The notes: generated from the letters alone by a model not told the origin. DNA of 64,000 nucleotides from Marinospirillum alkaliphilum DSM 21637 (GCF_900119735.1 NZ_FPJW01000006.1:1-64000); one strand, 5' to 3'. Numbered from the stretch's first letter, positions 15,856 to 24,396 are shown. Translations and numbers: made by a program.

Positions 15856-16257
15856 ATGAAATGCTTGTCTGAAGAACGTACGAAGCGGATGACTCTTTTG
15901 CCCTTGTCGCTGCTTTTGAGTCTGTTGTTGCTGAGTGCCTGTGCTTCGACTCCGGATGCACCGAATGCATCCATGTCTGATGCTCGTGATGCCATTGCCC
16001 AGGCTGAGCAAGCTGACAGTCGACAGTATGCCGGTGGTGAGTTGAATGAGGCACGAAGAAAACTGGAAATGGCGGAGCGTGCCATTCACCAGGAGGACAT
16101 GGTTGAAGCTGGGTATCTGGCCAGGGAAGCCGAGGTTTTGGCGTTGTTGGCAGCGGCAAAAACTGAAGCCGCAAAAGCCGCTGAAATCAATCAGGAAATG
16201 GAGCGTGCTGCCAAGGCACTGACTGAAGAAATGGGTCGTTCAGGAGATAAAAAATGA
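15856..16257 (+). CDS. DUF4398 lipoprotein
   Basis: A 133-residue lipoprotein. A signal peptide ends in the lipobox LLSAC, then a DUF4398-type helical repeat region follows: ARDAIAQAEQADSRQYAGGELNEARRKLEMAERAI. Members are periplasm-facing helical hairpins of unknown role. GAAGGAG precedes the ATG. Its stop overlaps the start of the next gene as ATGA, so it is made together with the OmpA-like lipoprotein, probably as partners linking outer membrane and peptidoglycan. Confidence 0.9.
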   Translation: MKCLSEERTKRMTLLPLSLLLSLLLLSACASTPDAPNASMSDARDAIAQAEQADSRQYAGGELNEARRKLEMAERAIHQEDMVEAGYLAREAEVLALLAAAKTEAAKAAEINQEMERAAKALTEEMGRSGDKK

Positions 16258-17072
16258 AACACACTGCATGCAACAAGCTGATGGGTGGCAGCACAACAGC
16301 AATGGCTCTGGTCATATCGCTGCTTCTGCTTGTCGGCTGTGGGTCTGCTCCCGTGAGTTCTGATGGTGCAGTGAAGGCCCGCAGCGATCTGACGGCCCTG
16401 CAGAAGGATCCAAACCTGGGGGAGCGGGTACGTCGTGAAATGTCGGAAGCAGAGCAGGCGGTAAAGTTGGCCGAGGAGCCACTGCCAAAAGACAGCGCAC
16501 GGCTGAATGAGCACCGGGTATATATGGCGAATCAGAAAATCGGGATAGCACGGGCTCGAGCCATGGCCAGTTATGACGAAGATCAACGTAGGCATCTGGG
16601 ACAGGCAAGGGATGATGCGCGCTTGCAGTCCCGTACCGCAGAAGTGGACCGTGCACAGCGGCGAGAAGCGGATCTGCAGCGTCAGTTGACGGCTTTGCAG
16701 GCGGAAACCACCGACCGGGGTATTGTGCTGACGCTGGGTGATGTTCTGTTTGCTTCCGGTAGTGCGGAGCTGCAGCCTGCCGCTGATGGCAATCTTGACC
16801 GCCTGGCAAACTTTCTGAGGCAGCACCCGGAGCGTCAGGTATTGATTGAAGGGCATACCGACAGTACCGGTAATAAGGCATCTAATCAGCAGTTGTCACA
16901 GCGGCGGGCAGACTCGGTGAGTCGCTACCTGGTTCGGCGCGGCATTGCTGCTGACCGCTTGTCCACTCGCGGGGTTGGAGAAGAGCGGCCGGTTGCCAGT
17001 AATGCATCAGCATTGGGGCGTCAGCAGAATCGGCGGGTTGAGGTGATTATTGAAAACTCGAGAGGAAGCTAG
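16254..17072 (+). CDS. DUF4398 / OmpA-like peptidoglycan-binding lipoprotein
   Basis: A 272-residue lipoprotein: signal peptide with lipobox LVGC, a DUF4398-like helical part (residues 35-150, rich in Arg, Glu and Ala), and an OmpA C-terminal domain (residues 155-268). The OmpA domain shows VLFASGSAELQP, LIEGHTDSTGNKASNQQLSQ and RGVGEERPVA, then NRRVEVII. It includes the conserved Asp and Arg that bind diaminopimelate. It should tether the outer membrane to the cell wall. It overlaps the DUF4398 gene upstream and is followed by a strong terminator, closing the unit. Confidence 0.93.
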   Translation: MKHTACNKLMGGSTTAMALVISLLLLVGCGSAPVSSDGAVKARSDLTALQKDPNLGERVRREMSEAEQAVKLAEEPLPKDSARLNEHRVYMANQKIGIARARAMASYDEDQRRHLGQARDDARLQSRTAEVDRAQRREADLQRQLTALQAETTDRGIVLTLGDVLFASGSAELQPAADGNLDRLANFLRQHPERQVLIEGHTDSTGNKASNQQLSQRRADSVSRYLVRRGIAADRLSTRGVGEERPVASNASALGRQQNRRVEVIIENSRGS

Positions 17073-17082
17073 TTAAACCAGG

Positions 17083-17106
17083 CCGGTCGCAAGACCGGTT
17101 TTTTTT
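17083..17106 (+). terminator. Rho-independent terminator
   Basis: CCGGTC and GACCGG pair around a GCAA tetraloop and run into eight T residues. It ends the lipoprotein transcript. Confidence 0.93.
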
Positions 17107-17129
17107 GCATCACACCAGGAGGGGTTCAA

Positions 17130-18089
17130 GTGTCATTAAATGCAGAGAAGATTCGCAGCCTCGAAATACTGGATTGTGTCGGTGATGCGGTGTTGACCAC
17201 CAATCTTGAACTTGAGGTCACCTACATTAACCGCATGGCGGAGATTTTGACTGGTATCTGCAGGGAAAAGGCTGTTGGCTTTCCCCTGCAGCAAGTGCTC
17301 CAGGTCATCAATGCAGATACACGTCAGTCGCGGATAGAGGCTCTCGCCAGAAAAGCCATGCGTGCAGATGCCTTTATTCCACTGGAGAATAATGGCTTGC
17401 TGATCAATCCTGTCAAGGGCGAGATTAATATCGAAGATTCTGCCATCCCCCTGCATGACCCGGATGGCAAGGTGATTGGTGTCGCGATAGTGTTTCACGA
17501 CAGCCGTTATTCCTCCGAGCTGACGGCCAGAATGGCTGATCTCGCACTGCAGGACTCTTTAACAGGTTTGTTGAACCGTCATGCCTTTGATGAACGTTTT
17601 CATCAGTCGCTGGCATTGGCACGCAGACATAAGAAACGAATGGGTTTGTTGTTTATTGATCTGGATAATTTCAAGGTCATTAATGACACTCTGGGGCATG
17701 GTGGTGGAGATGAAATTCTGAAAGCCTTGGCAAAGGCGTTGCAGACTTGCCTGCGAACTGCCGATGTTGTCTGCCGTTACGGTGGGGATGAGTTTGTGGT
17801 GCTGTTAAGTGAAATTGAGCAACCGGCTCACGCTTATTTGGTTGCCGGGAAAACACAAGTGCTGGCTTCCAGTCTGTTGTTGCCGGGCGGCGAGGTGGTT
17901 ACGGTTAATCTAAGCATTGGCATCAGCATTTATCCAGACGATGGTCATACACAGGAGGCATTGTTGAAGCTGGCAGATGCTGCCATGTATCGAAGCAAGG
18001 TGCAGGGCAAGAAAGAGGAGGCAAGGGTGCGGTACAAGTCGGTTCAGGCAAGCACAGCCCGGTGGTTATCCGAAAAGGGCTGCCTATGA
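17130..18089 (+). CDS. PAS-GGDEF diguanylate cyclase
   Basis: A 319-residue cytoplasmic enzyme making cyclic di-GMP from two GTP. Residues 8-130 are a PAS domain (LEILDCVGDAVLTTNLELEVTYINRMAEILTG). Residues 140-300 are GGDEF: DSLTGLLNRHAF, LLFIDLDNFKVINDTLGH and RYGGDEFVVLL. The inhibitory site RTAD lies five residues before GGDEF, so product feedback is likely. The start is GTG with AGGAGG eight bases upstream. Its terminator lies within the opposite-strand ychJ gene. Confidence 0.95.
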   Translation: MSLNAEKIRSLEILDCVGDAVLTTNLELEVTYINRMAEILTGICREKAVGFPLQQVLQVINADTRQSRIEALARKAMRADAFIPLENNGLLINPVKGEINIEDSAIPLHDPDGKVIGVAIVFHDSRYSSELTARMADLALQDSLTGLLNRHAFDERFHQSLALARRHKKRMGLLFIDLDNFKVINDTLGHGGGDEILKALAKALQTCLRTADVVCRYGGDEFVVLLSEIEQPAHAYLVAGKTQVLASSLLLPGGEVVTVNLSIGISIYPDDGHTQEALLKLADAAMYRSKVQGKKEEARVRYKSVQASTARWLSEKGCL

Positions 18090-18104
18090 CAGAGAAACAT
18101 TTGT

Positions 18105-18488
18105 TCATGGTTCAAGGATCAGGCCGCTGTGGTAATACCAGCGGCCTTTTTGTTTGATGAAGCCGGATTTTTCTTCCAGGCAGCGTAGGCCTTTGGGGGT
18201 GGTGTACCAGGCTTTGAAGTGGACTTGCCCCCGGGTGCCTTGTTGCCCGGATGAGAGCACTTCGAGCTTTTGCCAGTCGGGGTTGTCGATGAAGTTCATG
18301 CCTTTGGGGCGGGTTTCCGGGTGCCAGGTGTCCAGCAGATAGTCGGCCAGTTGCAGTACGTAGGCTGAGTAGCGTGAGCGCATGAGTTGTTCGGGGGTGC
18401 GGGCGGCTTCGCCCTGGTGCAGGGGTTGGCAGCAGTTTGCCAGGTTTTTGCCGCTGCCACAGGGGCAGGGTATGGGCTGGTGGTTCAT
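18105..18488 (-). CDS. ychJ: YchJ-family SEC-C protein
   Basis: A 127-residue protein. The N-terminus CPCGSGKNLANCC is the SEC-C zinc motif. PEQLMRSRYSAYVLQLADYLLDTWHPETRP is the hallmark YchJ (UPF0225) sequence on an NTF2-like fold, and the end is GFIKQKGRWYYHSGLILEP. Function is unknown; SEC-C motifs bind zinc and often protein or nucleic acid partners. The ATG has GGAG seven bases upstream. Its final 27 codons are duplicated at 3206-3285, and their opposite strand doubles as the terminator of the diguanylate cyclase gene. Confidence 0.93.
   Translation of the reverse strand: MNHQPIPCPCGSGKNLANCCQPLHQGEAARTPEQLMRSRYSAYVLQLADYLLDTWHPETRPKGMNFIDNPDWQKLEVLSSGQQGTRGQVHFKAWYTTPKGLRCLEEKSGFIKQKGRWYYHSGLILEP
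18118..18197. repeat. Copy 2 of the 80-bp repeat (inside ychJ)
   Basis: This is the source copy of the repeat at 3206-3285: 69 identical bases, then two mismatches in the last 11. Here it is an integral part of the ychJ coding sequence. Confidence 0.9.
18121..18151 (+). terminator. Rho-independent terminator embedded in ychJ
   Basis: The same nine-base stem (AGGCCGCTG / CAGCGGCCT) and T run as at 3209-3239, here 32 bases after the diguanylate cyclase stop. It stops plus-strand transcription while encoding part of YchJ on the minus strand. Confidence 0.85.
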
Positions 18489-18584
18489 GCGGTGGCTCCG
18501 GGTTGATTGCCGCAGATTGTAGCACCCTTTAACATGGCGGCCGCCAGTGAGGTGTTGCTGGTCCATTCGTTGAGTGAGTTGCTG

Positions 18585-18956
18585 ATGAAAAAACAAACGG
18601 GGTTGCGTCATCTGGCCTGTGCTGCAGGTTATTCCCTGAAGGGGTTGCGGGCGGCCTGGTGTCATGAGTCGGCCTTTCGTCAGGAGTTGTTGCTTCTGGT
18701 GCTGCTGACGCCGGTAGCCTTGTGGCTGGGGCGCACACCGGTGGAAATTGCATTGCTGCTGGGCTCTCTGGTGTTGGTGTTGCTGGTGGAGCTGCTGAAC
18801 TCTGCGATTGAAGCGGTGGTGGATCGTGTTGGTGAAGAACCGCACGAATTATCTGGCCGCGCCAAGGATCTGGGTTCGGCGGCAGTGATGCTGAGTCTGT
18901 TGCTGGCAGCGCTGATCTGGGGTGCGGTGGTCTGGAGTGTGTGGCAAGCCGGTTAA
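18585..18956 (+). CDS. dgkA: Diacylglycerol kinase
   Basis: A 123-residue integral membrane kinase that phosphorylates diacylglycerol for lipid recycling. Length equals E. coli DgkA. It has the amphipathic N-terminal helix (GYSLKGLRAAWCHESAFRQEL, with the catalytic-face Glu) and three TM helices. The signature is LVLLVELLNSAIEAVVDRVGEEPHELSGRAKDLGSAAV. The ATG at 18585 matches the family start; upstream in-frame codons lack support. It is divergent from ychJ. Confidence 0.95.
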   Translation: MKKQTGLRHLACAAGYSLKGLRAAWCHESAFRQELLLLVLLTPVALWLGRTPVEIALLLGSLVLVLLVELLNSAIEAVVDRVGEEPHELSGRAKDLGSAAVMLSLLLAALIWGAVVWSVWQAG

Positions 18957-19030
18957 TGGAATATTCTATTATTGTCGGGTACATAAATTAGTCATTCCGG
19001 ATTGCTGGTTTCCCTGCGACAATAGGCCCA

Positions 19031-20269
19031 ATGTCAGGACAATTGGACTGTTCCATGCTTAAAGTGATTCCGGTCGATCAGATTCAGGTGGGGATGTTCA
19101 TTTCCGAGCAGAATGCGGAGTGGATTCCCGAACAAAACCGTACCAAGTCCGGTTTGATCATGAAACCTGAGACGATCACCAAAATTCGTCAGCGTGGCAT
19201 CGAGTTTGTCACCATTGACACTGACCGGGGCATAGACTCGGAAGACCGACCAATGGAGCCTTCCATTCGCAATCGCGAGGCTGCAGGACAGCGTAATCTG
19301 TTGCAGCAGGAACAGTCGGGTGTCGCCTCTCCCTCCGTTTCCCTTGAAGACGAACGTACCAAAGCCCAACGCATTCACACCGAGGCGTTGCAGCTGCTGG
19401 ATAACGTGATGGACCGGGTGCGCGGTGGTGTCAGCATTGACGTTGCCGAAGTGGAGTCAGTCGCGGAAAACCTGGTGGATTCGGTATTTCGCAACGAAAA
19501 TGCACTGGCTTGCCTGTCTCGCATTCGTAACAAGGATGCCTACCTGATGGAGCACTCCCTGAATGTGGGGGTGTTACTGAGTATTCTTGCCAAATCCATG
19601 GGCTTTGATATTGGCACCATCCGCAAGCTGGCGGTTGGCGGTATGCTGCATGATGTGGGTAAGGTGCAGGTGCCGGATGAAGTGTTGCACAAACCCGGCA
19701 AGCTCGAAGCCGAAGAATGGGAAGAGATGAAGCGCCATGTCATGTATGGTGAGGCTTATCTGGAACAGATCGCCGTTGACAGCACCGTGCGTGCCATATG
19801 TGCCCAGCATCATGAGCGGTTGGATAGCAGCGGTTATCCGCGTGGTCTGGCTGCTGATGCCATCAGTCTGTTTGGGCGCATGTCGGCGGTGTGTGATGTG
19901 TATGACGCCATAACCGCTGATCGTTGTTATCACCAGGGGATGGCACCGTCAGTTGCCATGAAGCGCCTGGTGGAGTGGAGTGATGACCACCTGGATCGCA
20001 AGCTGGTGTATCAGTTCATTCGGGCGATGAGTATTTATCCGGTGGGTACACTGGTGGAGCTGAATAATGGCCACCTGGGTATAGTGGTGGAGCCCAACCG
20101 AGTGCAGCAGGCCAAGCCCAGGGTGCGGGTGATTTATCACTTGAAACACCGCAGCTTTTTACCCGTTGAAGATATTGACCTTGCACATGCCGGTGAAGAT
20201 TATGCGATTGTGCGTGCTCTGGAGCCTTCACGTCTGGATGTGCAAATCAAGATCATGGACTTCATGTGA
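19031..20269 (+). CDS. HD-GYP cyclic di-GMP phosphodiesterase
   Basis: A 412-residue enzyme degrading cyclic di-GMP. An N-terminal DUF3391 domain (MLKVIPVDQIQVGMFI) precedes the HD-GYP domain (about residues 160-340). Key motifs are EHSLNVGVLL, GGMLHDVGKVQVPDEVLHKPGKL, AQHHERLDSSGYPRGL and SAVCDVYDAITADR, so the metal-binding His/Asp set and GYP are intact. The true start may be the ATG at 19055, where DUF3391 begins; neither start has a strong ribosome site. It lies between two diguanylate cyclase genes and could oppose them. Confidence 0.94.
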   Translation: MSGQLDCSMLKVIPVDQIQVGMFISEQNAEWIPEQNRTKSGLIMKPETITKIRQRGIEFVTIDTDRGIDSEDRPMEPSIRNREAAGQRNLLQQEQSGVASPSVSLEDERTKAQRIHTEALQLLDNVMDRVRGGVSIDVAEVESVAENLVDSVFRNENALACLSRIRNKDAYLMEHSLNVGVLLSILAKSMGFDIGTIRKLAVGGMLHDVGKVQVPDEVLHKPGKLEAEEWEEMKRHVMYGEAYLEQIAVDSTVRAICAQHHERLDSSGYPRGLAADAISLFGRMSAVCDVYDAITADRCYHQGMAPSVAMKRLVEWSDDHLDRKLVYQFIRAMSIYPVGTLVELNNGHLGIVVEPNRVQQAKPRVRVIYHLKHRSFLPVEDIDLAHAGEDYAIVRALEPSRLDVQIKIMDFM

Positions 20270-20288
20270 TCGGTAGCGGCTGACTGGG

Positions 20289-20756
20289 TCAGTAGATCCC
20301 TGCTTCCAGTCCGGCGGCCACGGAAAGGCCCAGTTCTTCCACCTGTTTCAGAAACTCGTCCTGCCATTTGCCCCGCAAAGTCAGGGGTTCTTGTATCCAC
20401 TTCCAGCGTAACCCGGTCACGATGCTTTCCACCGCGCGACGGGTGCCGGTGCCATCCAGCCCTGCCCGAATAAACAATGCGCAGGGCAGCCCCTGCTTTT
20501 TTTCTAATACCGGGTAATAACACCGGTCAAAAAAATCCTTGAGTGCGCCACTCATGTAGCCCAGGTTTTCAGTGGTGCCAAGAATGATGGCATCGGCAGT
20601 CAGTACGTCTTCGGGTTGGGTTCGCAGTGGCGGAAGCCAGCGGGTATGCACCTGTTCAATATCCGGGTGGCTGGCACCCTGCAGCAGGGCATCCACCAGT
20701 TTCTGGGTGTTGGGTGAGGGTGCATGGGCGACCAGTAACAACTGCTTAGATGTCAT
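20289..20756 (-). CDS. Flavodoxin-like NAD(P)H-dependent reductase
   Basis: A 155-residue flavodoxin-fold protein. It has an N-terminal FMN loop (LLLVAHAPSPNTQKLVDALLQG), the segment ADAIILGTTENLGYMSGALKDFFDRCYYP, typical of the NADPH-dependent FMN reductase/WrbA-like group, and FIRAGLDGTGTRRAVESIVTGLRW. It probably transfers electrons from NAD(P)H via FMN; the acceptor is unknown. Its start overlaps the end of the DUF151-PDZ gene by 11 bases, so the two form an operon. Confidence 0.82.
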   Translation of the reverse strand: MTSKQLLLVAHAPSPNTQKLVDALLQGASHPDIEQVHTRWLPPLRTQPEDVLTADAIILGTTENLGYMSGALKDFFDRCYYPVLEKKQGLPCALFIRAGLDGTGTRRAVESIVTGLRWKWIQEPLTLRGKWQDEFLKQVEELGLSVAAGLEAGIY

Positions 20757-21609
20757 GAGCTGATCCTGAAGCGCTTCGGTCTGGCAGGGCAGGACGTTCC
20801 CTTTCCAGTCGTGGCAGTGTCAGTTGCCTTTCCCGATTGTTCTGCCAGTAGGTGATGCGTGTTTGTTCATCTCGTTCATGGCGGCGAATCAGCCTTAAAA
20901 ACTCCATCGGGGTGGCAGCAGGCTGATCGTTGATGCGGGTCAGCAGGTCGCCTGCTTTAAGACCACTGGATTGCAGGCTGCCACGTACATCCGTCACCAA
21001 TACCCCGGCCTGATCCGGCAGGCCCAGTGCTGCACGTAGATCGCTGGTGGCAAGGCCAACACTGATGCTGCGGGCAGAAACACCGAGGTCATCCAGGTCT
21101 TCCGGATTTACCTGTACGGCGCTGGCCAGCACTTCCGGTGCAACTAAAATGCGCGCACCGGAGCGCAGACCTAAAGCCAGGGCATCACTCGGGCGGCTAT
21201 CCACATAATGGTTGATGCCATCCTGCTGCAGGTGCAGAAACCCCATGTAAGAGCCATTCACCAGATCATCAATGATGATGCGTTCCAGCTGACCTTTTAA
21301 CAGGGGGATCAGTTCGCTGGCCAGGTCGTGTGTCATTGGGCGGGGGGTGATTTCATCCTGCAGGGCGGCATGAATGGCGCGGGCCTCGCTATGGCCAATG
21401 AAGATGGGAACCATCTGCTGGCTGCCGGGTGGGGCCAGCAGCACCACAGGAGTGCCATGGTGGGCCAGTAAAATACCGGAGACTTCCACTGGCACCAGTT
21501 GCTGCTCATCCAGTCGCAGCTCACGGGCCTGCAAGGGGGTTGCCAGCCAGGTCAGCAGCAGGACGAGCAGAAGCAGCAGTTTCATAAGACAGTTCATCCG
21601 AATGATCAT
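20746..21609 (-). CDS. Secreted DUF151 (bifunctional nuclease-like) protein with PDZ domain
   Basis: A 287-residue protein. A signal peptide (MKLLLLLVLLLTWLATPLQA) is followed by a DUF151/BFN domain (residues 35-165) with VVLLAPPGSQQMVPIFIGHSEA and the signature DSRPSDALALGLRSGARI. A PDZ domain follows (residues 185-265: AGVLVTDVRGSLQSSGLKAGDLLTRIND). DUF151 proteins are usually cytoplasmic and are linked to nuclease activity in plants and actinobacteria. Export and PDZ fusion suggest a different, periplasmic role. The start could be any of three nearby Met codons. It is coupled to the flavodoxin-like gene downstream. Confidence 0.85.
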   Translation of the reverse strand: MIIRMNCLMKLLLLLVLLLTWLATPLQARELRLDEQQLVPVEVSGILLAHHGTPVVLLAPPGSQQMVPIFIGHSEARAIHAALQDEITPRPMTHDLASELIPLLKGQLERIIIDDLVNGSYMGFLHLQQDGINHYVDSRPSDALALGLRSGARILVAPEVLASAVQVNPEDLDDLGVSARSISVGLATSDLRAALGLPDQAGVLVTDVRGSLQSSGLKAGDLLTRINDQPAATPMEFLRLIRRHERDEQTRITYWQNNRERQLTLPRLERERPALPDRSASGSAHDI

Positions 21610-21679
21610 GTCTTACAGACTAGCCGGATTTGCACTGGCTGACTAGTTGTGTGCGGATCTCACCGGTTGTGTACGGACC

Positions 21680-23209
21680 TTACAGGGTGCGAGCGCAGTT
21701 GCGTCCGGCACACTTGGCTTCATACAGGGCGCGGTCTGCCCGGTCGATCACACTGGCTGGTTCAGTGTCTGCCGGTGTGATGCTGGTCAGGCCAATGCTG
21801 ACGGTGATCTGCAGGGTTTTACCTTCATGATGGATGGTGTGGCTTTGCAGCAGTTTGCAGATGGTTTCACCCCGCTCCAGGCCTTCACGCAGGGTTAATC
21901 CGGGTGATAACAGGGCAAACTCTTCGCCACCTAAGCGACCCATTTGTTCACCAGGTAAGAGGTTGTGCTGTAATAATTCAGCAAAATCCATCAGCACCCG
22001 GTCGCCGCACAGGTGGCCGTGTTCATCATTGATGGATTTAAAGTGATCCAGATCCATCATCATCATCACACCCTTGTGTTTTTCACGCGTTTCCAGGGTG
22101 GCGCTCAGGTGCTCCATAAACGTACGGCGGTTGGGCAAGCCGGTCAGGCTATCGCGTGAGGCGCGTTCTTCGAGTTCCAGTTGCGCTTGTTTGCGGTCAG
22201 AGATGTCGTGTTTCACCGCAATGTAATTGGCAGTGCGGCCCGATTTATCCAGTACCGGTGTGATGGTCATCTGCTCATAATAAAGGTGCCCTTTGCGGTG
22301 GCGGTTGATCAGTTCGCCGGTCCAGTGTTCACCTCGGTTCAGTCGTCGCCACATTTGCTGGTAAAACGCGCTGGACTGCTTGCCCGAGCGGGTGGTTTCA
22401 GACGGTGTTTTGCCTTTGATGTCTTTCAGTGCATAACCCGTCAGGCGTTCATAAGCAGAATTTGACCAGATGATGCGGGTATTCCGGTCGGTGATGATAA
22501 TGGCTTCGGCACAGGCCTCCAGTGCGGTGGCCATGAGTTTGTTGGAGTGGAAGGCTCGTGAGTCAACCCTGAGGATGCTCCATACCAGGCCGCTGATCAT
22601 CACCAGCAGAAAGGTGAGGGTGGCAGCATAACCCCAGGCTTCACGGCGGAAGATGGTCTGGATGTCATCCAGATAGATGCCGCTGCCAATCACCCAGCCC
22701 CAGGGTTCGTAGAGTTCGATGTAAGAAAGTTTTTCGACCGGCTCTATGCCGCCGGGTTTGGGCCAGTGGTAGTGCACATAACCCGCGCCGGATTCCCGTG
22801 CGATTTGTACAAAGATCTGAAAGATGGGCTGGCCGTGGCTATCGCGGTATTCAAGCTGCAGTTCACCTTCAAGGCCGGGAAAAATGGGATGTACCAGAAT
22901 GCGGGTTTCCAGATCGTTGATCCAGAAATACCCTGATTTTTCGTATCTCAGGCTGCGGATGGCATTTTTTGCGTTGGTGCGGGCTTTTTCTTCACTGATC
23001 TGGCCAGTGACTGCCAGTTGGTGGAAGTGTTCCAACAGGGTCAGGTTGTTTTCCACCAGATGGCGAACATGGTCGCGTCGATCATCCAGCAGGCTGCGAT
23101 GCAAGGTGTAGAGGGCGTGTGAAACCAGCAGCAGGCTGGCAACCACCACTGAGAGGTAGATCAACAACAGCTTGTAGTTGAAGCCCAGCTGAAAGCGATG
23201 CCCTTGCAC
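21680..23209 (-). CDS. Membrane-bound Cache-PAS-GGDEF diguanylate cyclase
   Basis: A 509-residue sensor enzyme. TM1 (YKLLLIYLSVVVASLLLVSHALY) is followed by a periplasmic single Cache domain (residues 40-185), with RYEKSGYFWINDLETRILVHP and YIELYEPWGWVIGSGIYLDD. TM2 follows (ATLTFLLVMISGLVWSI). Then come a PAS domain (LMATALEACAEAIIITDRNTRIIWSNSAYERLTGY) and a GGDEF domain (DSLTGLPNRRTF, MMDLDHFKSINDEHGH, GRLGGEEFALL). No RxxD inhibitory site precedes GGEEF. The GTG start has AAAGGAG eight bases upstream. Cache of this type commonly binds small organic acids. Confidence 0.95.
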   Translation of the reverse strand: MQGHRFQLGFNYKLLLIYLSVVVASLLLVSHALYTLHRSLLDDRRDHVRHLVENNLTLLEHFHQLAVTGQISEEKARTNAKNAIRSLRYEKSGYFWINDLETRILVHPIFPGLEGELQLEYRDSHGQPIFQIFVQIARESGAGYVHYHWPKPGGIEPVEKLSYIELYEPWGWVIGSGIYLDDIQTIFRREAWGYAATLTFLLVMISGLVWSILRVDSRAFHSNKLMATALEACAEAIIITDRNTRIIWSNSAYERLTGYALKDIKGKTPSETTRSGKQSSAFYQQMWRRLNRGEHWTGELINRHRKGHLYYEQMTITPVLDKSGRTANYIAVKHDISDRKQAQLELEERASRDSLTGLPNRRTFMEHLSATLETREKHKGVMMMMDLDHFKSINDEHGHLCGDRVLMDFAELLQHNLLPGEQMGRLGGEEFALLSPGLTLREGLERGETICKLLQSHTIHHEGKTLQITVSIGLTSITPADTEPASVIDRADRALYEAKCAGRNCARTL

Positions 23210-23329
23210 TGGAGACTCCTTTCAATTTTGTTGCCATCAATAAAGCCGCATGGCAAGTATGGCTTATGAGCTTACAGAATTAAAACGAATTAACGTAGCG
23301 ATACATTAGTCTTGGTTGTTGGAAGTCAC

Positions 23330-24253
23330 TCAAGCATGAGGTGCTGGAGGCAGGGGCGTTTCGGCACCACGAAGACGCTGCTGATACTGGCTGATGCCAA
23401 TGCCGGTGAAGATCACCAGCACTGCCAGCCACTGCTGCAGGTTGATGTTGTCTTTTAATACCACCAGAGCAAATACCAGGGCAAAGACAGGAATCAGATT
23501 GATGTAGGCACCGGTGATGGTGGCAGGCAGGCGACTGAGGGCGATGTTGTACAGACCATAGGCACCCAGGCTAACCACTGCGCCCATGTAGATGATGCCC
23601 CAGATCACCTGAGGCTCTACATGAGTCGGTAGTGGTTGACTGAGCGCCAGTGGCAGGAAGAACACTGCGCCGACAAAGGTCTGAAAGGCGGTCAGAAACA
23701 CCGGGTTGTAGCGACTGGTCAGCTTTTTAACCAGCAGGGTGTAACCCACTGCAGAAACCATTGCCAGCACCTCCAGAAAATTGCCGAGCAGGGGGTTGGG
23801 GGCACTGCTGGATACTTCACTGTGTGCTGACATCCAGACCACCCCGGCAACGGCCAGGGTAAAACCGAACCACTGGCGTTTTTTGATCTGTTCCTTCAGG
23901 AACAACCAGGCCCCGGCAGCAATCATCAGGGGCAGAATGCTGGTGATCAGTCCGGCCTGGCTGGCACTGGTGTATTTCAGGGCCAGGCCTTCAAACAGGA
24001 AATACAGGCAAGGTTCAAACGCTGCCATCGCCAGCAGCCATTTCCAGTCACCCTTCTGGTATTTCACACCGCGCAGCCACCAGCGGACAAACAGCAGTAA
24101 CACCACACTGCCGACCAGCATGCGGAAGAACATCACCTGCATGGCAGGCATCACATCAATGGTGATTTTCAGCAGTGTGAAGGAGCTGCCCCAGATGAGC
24201 ATGGCCAGCAACAGGGCAAGGTGGGCTTGCAGATTGGAAATACGCAGGTTCAA
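23330..24253 (-). CDS. EamA-family (DMT) transporter
   Basis: A 307-residue inner-membrane protein with ten predicted helices in two EamA repeats. The first begins ALLLAMLIWGSSFTLLK with the FFRMLVGSVVLL helix. The second begins LLGNFLEVLAMVSAVGYTLLVKKL and includes FVGAVFFLPLALS. The C-terminal half carries TITGAYINLIPVFALVFALVVL, diagnostic of the family. Members export amino acids or other metabolites; the substrate is not evident. The start appears to be TTG, as no ATG lies in frame nearby. Confidence 0.9.
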   Translation of the reverse strand: MNLRISNLQAHLALLLAMLIWGSSFTLLKITIDVMPAMQVMFFRMLVGSVVLLLFVRWWLRGVKYQKGDWKWLLAMAAFEPCLYFLFEGLALKYTSASQAGLITSILPLMIAAGAWLFLKEQIKKRQWFGFTLAVAGVVWMSAHSEVSSSAPNPLLGNFLEVLAMVSAVGYTLLVKKLTSRYNPVFLTAFQTFVGAVFFLPLALSQPLPTHVEPQVIWGIIYMGAVVSLGAYGLYNIALSRLPATITGAYINLIPVFALVFALVVLKDNINLQQWLAVLVIFTGIGISQYQQRLRGAETPLPPAPHA

Positions 24254-24324
24254 GATAAAATACTCATCGATCAGGCTGCGGCGGATTATAGCCTGTTCAT
24301 TTGACCATTCGGTGAAATTTTATG

Positions 24325-24374
24325 GCAGACAGCAACTTGCCATGGTTGGGTGTCTGCATTAGGGTAAAAACCCT
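24325..24374 (+). other. Two consecutive hairpins upstream of the LolA-like operon
   Basis: GCAGACA-GCAAC (24325-24336) pairs with GTTG (24345) and TGTCTGC (24351-24357). Directly after it AGGGT (24361) pairs with ACCCT (24370). No T run follows. They end 22 bases before the first ATG of the operon, so they would lie in its leader RNA or serve as an operator. Confidence 0.5.
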
Positions 24375-24396
24375 CATACGGATAAGCGAGGCCGTC

